Shown one piece after another: positions 57,678 through 64,000 of a stretch of DNA of 64,000 bases. Below the pieces are notes generated by a model that made no database searches, was not told the origin of the DNA, and worked only from the letters and a program-made list of their open reading frames with translations. The first letter of the stretch is position 1, and the number at the start of each line of letters is the position of its first letter. This stretch comes from Atherinomorus stipes (lineage: Eukaryota; Chordata; Actinopteri; Atheriniformes; Atherinidae): assembly GCA_023101725.1 (NCBI GenBank), contig JALJCO010012682.1:1426001-1490000 (forward strand), in the 5' to 3' direction. A program made the translations under genes and the position numbers.

Positions 57678-58279
57678 TTAAGGGCGCATTCACAAAGCTT
57701 TTTTTATTCGAATCCGAGTCCGTTTGCTCGGAAAGTCTGCTTCATTTAAGGGAGCTGTGAATGCGCAAACGGACTCTGATCAAACAAACAACCGGACTCG
57801 GTCCGCCTGCAAACGCAGGTCACGGTCCAATTCAAGAGAACCAAAGACATGAAGTGGACAACAAATTGCATTGACATGGTGGGTCAAATGTTGGATAACG
57901 TGGGTAAACGCTACAATAACAAGCACACGTGTGGGACTGCAGTACTTATAAAAGTGGCTCATGGTCAGATGTGGAGCTACGAGGAAGTAAAAGCTTTAAT
58001 CGATATTTGATCTGATGAAAGCATTTCCAGCTCCTCGTACAAAAATGATGTCGCTTTGTGGAGGGAACAGAAGTTGTGAGAACCTTCTTGTACGTGCGTC
58101 TTGTCCTCGCCTACGGTGAATCTGAAAGCAGCGTCACATGAGATTGTCATTCTTGGCCCATTTGGCAATAGTACAACGTGAACACAATCTCGGTCCGGAA
58201 GACCACCCCCGCCCCCAACCGAACCGAGTCCCCAAACGGACCGAGACTCGCGGACTATGCTTCCTGAATGCACCCTAAG
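57678..58279. mobile_element. MITE, about 600 bp (TIR GGGCGCATTCAC / GAATGCACCC)
   Basis: Starts TTAA|GGGCGCATTCACAAAGC (57678) and ends GCTTCCTGAATGCACCC|TAAG (58278). The interior is symmetric in part (cggactcggtccg near 57793 against cggaccgagactcg near 58235). The duplicated flank is TTAA on the left and TAA on the right, so one base may have been lost. Confidence 0.65.
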
Positions 58280-61200
58280 TAACACTCCAAACCTAGAACA
58301 AGACTCACCGCGTGTCGCTGGAAATCAACAAAGAAGAGCAGAAAGGTAGAGACGGCTGAGGATTTACGAGGCAAACGCTAAAGTTTTCTACAGTTGAAAA
58401 CAGTCGCTCACCGACGCCATTGCTGTTGTGAATTTTTTTTCAATGAACTTTATTGTTTTTATGAACAAGTCCAACCCCCCCCCCTGCGTGCGCACAGTTA
58501 CACTGTCCCCATGACACACAACCCCGTTGAGGTTTCAAACCTTCCTACCTTGGAACCCGGTTTCAGAGATGACCGGTTTCAGGAGGTTAATCCCTGGTTT
58601 CGTGAGGATAATATGGCAGATTTCTTAAATTTTTTGACGGTTTTGCTGTAATTTGGCGCCGTGTGGACAGCCCCCAAGATTTAGCCTAAATATTGAATCT
58701 GTATCAGTTTTCCGTGGCCAAACTGCAGCCTAGGAAAAATAAAATTGTTTAGAAATTAAAATGACACTCCTATACTTTTTTTTTCTAGCTATTATGGAGG
58801 ATATACTATATGTACTTTACTACAGTAAGGTAGATGTGAGGACAGAAAATAAAATTATCATCCCTTAAAAATCCGTTCTCCTCTAATACAGGACTCCAGA
58901 TATATCAGTGACTTTTTCTCTACAGGAAAAAATATCTCACAATAGGTTGTTCTCAGTGGGACAGCGAGTCTTAGACCTTAGTGGGTTAGGTGTTTGATTG
59001 TATGCTGTTTTTCCAGGAGTCAGTAATTGACAACTAAGATATGGAGAAAAAATTAAAAATAAAAATAACAATCGAGGTCAACTCCAAAGGAGATGTAAGA
59101 CATTCACCATTCTGACTCACTGTTTTGTCTCTGGTGTTCTCTCTCCTTGTCCTTTTCTTTAAAAAAATGTGTAAGTATGAACATGGGACTTAATCACACC
59201 TCAGCAGTTACTGCCACTTTCCTAGATATGGCAGTCATATTTATTCTTTATTGTATCCTTGTCAACCTTTTCATGTAATTACAACAACACAGCGTGTTGA
59301 ATATTTAGCATGGGACTTAGAGTAAAAGTAAATTACGTACCTGTGTAGTCATAACTTTTGTGAGTAAGATCCATGCCAGATAGAAATAATGGGAAGTTAC
59401 AGGAGACTTGAATCAGTACAACTAAAATGATCCAAAAATCCTAAAATATGTGATTTTTTATTCAGGCACAAGGAAATGTGCAGTGCACTCCTGCACCACG
59501 TATGTGCAAATTGCTGTGATCATTATTAAAAGTGGACCTGGTTGCACTCATTAACTATATTCATCTACGTAGGCACAGATAATTTTGGCTGAATTCAGAT
59601 TTCACATTGTCTGTCAGATATTCAACACATTTGTTGATTTGCTCATTACTGTGTCTTGAAAGTGGTTGGTACAGTCTGACAGATGAATCGATTGATCCCT
59701 GTTATTGAATGAAGAAGAGGTCTGAAGTAGACGTATGGGGAGAGAGAGGTGTGATTGAGACAGGGGAAAATAAAGGTGTATGGCAACTTTAATTAAAGCA
59801 AAGAGTACATTTTTACCAAGCCATGCTGGTTTGATTAAGACTGTATCCAAAAGAAAGCAGTCCCCATTGATCCACTGCCAGTAGAGACCATGTAGTCTTT
59901 CATTATGGCAACGAGCTTGTTAATTAGAAATCAATCTCTCCCCTCTGCTCTACGCACAGCATAGCACCCCATCACCCAAAAGCTGCAGAGAAATGTCAGA
60001 CTTTGACTGATTTCAATGCTCTTTAACTTAGCTGGCCATAATCAGTAACTTTCACGCCAAGAAAAAAACAGGAAGAAGAGCGGCCCTTCCTCTCTATCTC
60101 CCAGGACATCTTTGTTTTCTTGACAGAAATTGCCAGACTGGATTCAGTTTAAGCTGAATAACAGTTATGTTTTTAACTGTGTTTGTCTAGTTATTTGCTG
60201 TACTGTTCTTCCTGTGGAAAATAAACTAGACTACGTGTAAATGAGACTCATTAATTATATTGTTTTTGATCCTTTTTGAATCATAACCAATAATTTTCAG
60301 AAGCTGATTGCACTGATGAATTAAAATGCAGTTTTGTATTCTTCTCAATATTAGCTTCACATTCCATGAAACAATTTTGTAGGCCTTTTTGCAAATAAAT
60401 TTACATCATGAATTATAGAGGAGTGAAATTTGCTGGCCTCATGATTTGATTTGATTCATAAAATTTATGTTTGCTATACGGTGCATTAATGCACCATGTA
60501 ATCGCACAAACTGTATTTAATATTAGAAAATATCTTTTTGATACTGCATCTGAGTGTCCCACCTCAATAGTGTACATATTGTGTGTAATTCTCTGAAGTC
60601 TACAAATCACAACATGTTAACAAAGGTAGCCTTACTTCATTTCCGCGGGTTTGATGACTGTACAGTAGAGTATACAGTTAGTGTTGCAGGTGTGGGGTCT
60701 GCAACAACTGGTAAAAGCCGGGCTTCTTTACAGCCACTGGGTGAAAATAAAACATGCTCAGGATAACACCGGGTGCATGCTCAGCATGTTGTATCTTGGA
60801 TTAAAAACTTGCAATACACTGTATCATACTGCACCGACCATAAGAGTGTAGACTCATCCTATCACGGTAGAGGGATTTCTTCTGATAACAGTGTGACAAC
60901 AATCAGCCATTTTAAATCGCACACATAGCTGAACATACCTGTCTTCATCCAGCATGATTGATTTCTAACCATTATCACCTCACTCATTTGGATGCTGAAG
61001 TTTTCATCCAGTAGTTCCTTGGGTACGAAATTTTTCACTAATTTGGTGATTCTCTCTCTATCCCCAGATTAAGAGCAAAGCATTGAGAGCATGTATGTGG
61101 CAGAGTTTCTTGGGTTAACTGATGTTTTTGCTTTGCAGATTTTAGACTGGTGTGGTTTTTTGTGCTTTCTGGTGAATTCATAACACTGAGATAGTGCCCA

Positions 61201-61693
61201 CATGAAGTATCTGCTTTCAAAACACTTGTTTTCTTTTTAATAACTCGCTTCTCAAACTTTTTCTTTTTTCTTTTTATCAGCCTGTCACTCATCACAATAA
61301 TATTAGCAGAATGTTGTAAGTGTTTAATGTATATTCTTCTTTGGTGTTTTCTACAATTGAACAAAAAGTAAAGATGTAACATCCATCAGCCAAGGAGGTT
61401 GCAAACTTTCAGGCATGTTCTGTCCAGTGCTCTGTCATTGGATCAATACACAGTCACATGCATCTGCATCCAAGTGTATTTGTGGGATTTGGGGATAAAT
61501 ACATTTCTAAACTTCTTAGTGTGTCAAATCATTGTTGGCATCATGAGTACTGTGGATAACCTCATATTTACTTGTTTATTCTGACCTCTTTCAGTTACCT
61601 TACATCTGTCAGTGAATTACATTGTTATATTTGAACAGATTTTTATATTAAAGACACATACACCATTGCAGAATAAACCATCATGTCTAGCAT

Positions 61694-63228
61694 CAGTAAT
61701 ATGGTGGCCCAGAAGGGTCACAACAAAACAACAGCCCCAACAGAACACAATTAGCTAGAATAAAACAAAATTAACTGCAGCATAACACAATTAGCCACAA
61801 TACAACAAACCGCAACACAATGACATAATCCACAACACAACAACATTAACCACAACACAAAAGCTACAATGGAAGTTTTTCTTTTAGTAAATAAGAACAC
61901 TGCACATCATCCAACAATCAAGTGGCTGGATCAGGAGCTCCACAGCAATAGGACAGCAAACTGGTGAAGAATGAAGAAGGCTGGAGCTTCATTGATAGAT
62001 TTCAGCTTTACTGGGCAAGCATATAGAAAATGAAAACATGCCTGCATAAGATCCTAAATCAGAGCCGTTCAGGAGTCAAAAGAGCCAGCTCTTTTTTGGG
62101 AGCCGAATCAAAAGAGCCGGCTCTCTGAAAAGAGCTGAACATCCCATCACTACTGGAAACTCCTATCAGGTCTGCATAAACATATCCCTCTCTCTCTCGC
62201 TCGCTCTCCCCTGTGTTTTTATATACAGTTGTTATCAAAATTATTTATACCCTCCCATCAATTAAGGGAAAAAAAATTAGCTGTTGGATAAGCAAGTTGA
62301 AATTGAAAGAAGTAATAATGATATATATATAAAAATTATGAAAATCATGGCATTGATTTTGAATTGTGGTTTACCAGCAATAATAAAAACAAACAAAAAA
62401 TAAAACCAGTAAACAAACGGGATAAAGCTCCTGAACTAAAATATTGTTGAGCAAAACTTTGCGGCAATCATTGCAATCAAGTGTTTTCCAATGTCCAATC
62501 AGGCATCTACACCTGCTGACAGATACTTTGGTCCACTGTTCATGAGCAAGGTGCTCTGATTTGTCTGGGACAGTTTTGTTTGTTTGTTTTTTCAAAAAAT
62601 ATATTATTTTCCACTACAATTTAAAAGCAATAGTTTATAACAATAAATGATCTTTAGTACATGTTTATTATAACTTTTTTTTTAAAAGTTTCTTGTTATT
62701 TGAATAACTATTGTGAATTTAGCATTTTCTTTAATGGGGGTTTGAATAATTTTGAGGATGATTGTGTATAAAAACACACACACAAGAGAGTTAAAGAGAG
62801 GGATATGTTTATGCAGAACAGATGCAAGTTTCCAGCATCCTCTTGCAGCTTTGCTTTGCAGCAACAAACTGAGGCGGCAAATACGCCGTCTGTGTCCCCA
62901 CATCACTACATCGAACACTACTATACATGAAAGTTAAAAACATTTCTAAGAGCGCATACCGAAATCAATAAATGTCATTTACCATCAGTGTTTTACTTAC
63001 TTCTCCAGTTGTTTCTGAAAATCTCTGGCTTTTCCTCTGTGTGGACTGAAAGTCAGCTGCTTCCTGTGGCATGATGTAACTTCTGGTGGTGGAATCTTAA
63101 AAAAAAAAAAAAAAAACCCTAGTTGCAGCTTTTGTGCTGTGCTGTGGCTTATTTTGTTGAGTTGTAGCTAATTGTATTATGTTGTGGCTTTTGTTTTGTT
63201 GTGACCCTTCTGCGCCACCGTACAGTAA
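61694..63228. mobile_element. Composite fold-back element with nested Tc1-like MITE
   Basis: The outer inverted ends GGTGGCCCAGAAGGGTCAC (from 61703) and GTGACCCTTCTGCGCCACC (to 63219) continue into degenerate ACAACACA-rich arms of about 140-170 bp (to about 61870 and from about 63085). CAGTAA flanks both sides (61694-61699, 63223-63228). Inside lies a second inverted pair (about 62153-62222 and 62770-62845). Innermost is a TA-flanked element at about 62224-62770 with ends CAGTTGTTATCAAAATTATT and the inverse of CACAATCATCCTCAAAATTA, typical of Tc1/mariner-type MITEs. Confidence 0.65.
62058..62150 (-). repeat. Terminal fragment of a hAT-type repeat (AGCTCTTTT motif)
   Basis: Read on the minus strand it begins tagtgatgggatgttcagct, then ctttt and repeated agagccggctcttttgattc motifs, a familiar hAT-family end in vertebrates. 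It occurs in the left half of the composite fold-back only. Confidence 0.5.
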
Positions 63229-64000
63229 GCTGCTCTGATTTAATACACTGATTACATGGTGGGTGTGGTAAACACTGATGGTCACATCAGTACAATTTAC
63301 CACACAAAAAAACACAACCAGCCATCTGGCTTTTGACCTCTGTGTTTTTAGACACCATAATCAAAATGGACCTGTTTTTGTCTCCGTTTTCAATACTGCC
63401 TATGGTCACACATTTTTATATCTGCTTACTATGTAGCTTTAGCAAAGTGGAGAGGGGGTGAAGATTATATAGAGACTGAGTCACATACAGATCATCAGTG
63501 TGAAGTGAACCACCATACAAAGTGACAGTTGAGTTATTTATATTAGCATTATGATATCTGAGACTGTGGAATCTTGGCTTGGACCACTGTCAGCCTTGAA
63601 TGCTTCAGGCATCTTGAACCTGCATGTGTGAGCACATTTCTGTGTGCACATACGTATGCATGCACCAGTACGTGCTAACAGGCAAAACAGCTGTCTGGCT
63701 TTGCAAAGACATGAAACCAGATGTTTGACCGCATTCAACATAGGTTACATTACTACAGGCACAGATGTACCCGTGGGACTCATTTTGTTGAAATTGTTAA
63801 AATGGCTGAGATTAAATTGTTGTCACTTTGTAAAAAATGTGGCACCTAGAGGTGCTAAAAAACTATAAATTGTAAAAACTCTGTTTAAATAAAATCCACG
63901 CTGTAGGCTAAGCATGATCAATTCCAGTCCAACAGTCTGAGCACCTTGTCATTTTATTGTTGGTGAGGCAGTTGAAGGTCCAGGTTGATACTGTGATAGA

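Larger units (their letters stand above)
44267..64000 (+). other. reln: Presumed reelin intron 1 (partial)
   Basis: Starts with the donor gtgagc after the exon-1 coding sequence. I looked for the next reelin exon (in mammals beginning VTISTSTFFDG) in the plus-strand open frames and did not see it, so the intron probably extends beyond the window. A very long first intron is typical of reelin. Outside the repeats listed below, the stretches 44267-46430, 46480-47970, 48090-49010, 51080-57675, 58280-61690 and 63230-64000 show nothing I can identify. Confidence 0.75.

Overview
The window looks like teleost fish genomic DNA. It has one recognisable host exon, a dense load of fish-type transposable elements (L1- and L2-clade LINEs, hAT elements, TTAA-flanked MITEs, fold-back elements, probable solo LTRs), eukaryotic splice signals and many microsatellites. 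There are no bacterial-type operons, rRNAs or convincing tRNAs. The species cannot be named from the sequence alone.

Host gene: positions 44014-44266 (+) encode the first coding exon of reelin (reln). It carries a signal peptide, the invariant [19 protein letters not shown] block and a phase-1 GT splice donor, in the context ..GQEYQ/G|gtgagc. A TATA-like box lies about 280 bp upstream of the ATG, behind a 650-bp purine-rich tract. Everything left of about 43.7 kb is upstream intergenic DNA. Everything right of 44266 appears to be reelin intron 1, since no second exon was found.

Layout: 1-4909 is gene-poor DNA with a G/A-rich tract. 4910-14309 is one near-complete L1/Tx1-group LINE on the minus strand, bounded by a 15-bp target-site duplication. 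It has a short 5' UTR, ORF1, a CpG-rich inter-ORF tandem repeat, an ORF2 broken only at three homopolymers, and a roughly 3.9-kb 3' UTR that is G-rich in the sense strand and ends in poly(A). 14.3-21.5 kb is a patchwork of MITEs, including hAT elements nested in an L2 remnant and a probable solo LTR. 21.5-26.7 kb is quiet. 26.7-34.6 kb holds a second probable solo LTR, a 5'-truncated L2 with a 9-bp target duplication, fold-back repeats and a TTAA MITE. 37.6-41.2 kb holds a decayed hAT transposon and a long-TIR fold-back MITE. Inside the presumed reelin intron, 49.0-51.1 kb is a 2-kb inverted repeat with another MITE in its spacer, 57.7-58.3 kb is a MITE, and 61.7-63.2 kb is a composite fold-back element.

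No multi-gene system is visible. The most notable content is the architecture of the LINE, the repeated use of TTAA and of one 8-bp site as integration targets, and several large inverted repeats. All calls come from reading the sequence; no database comparison was possible.
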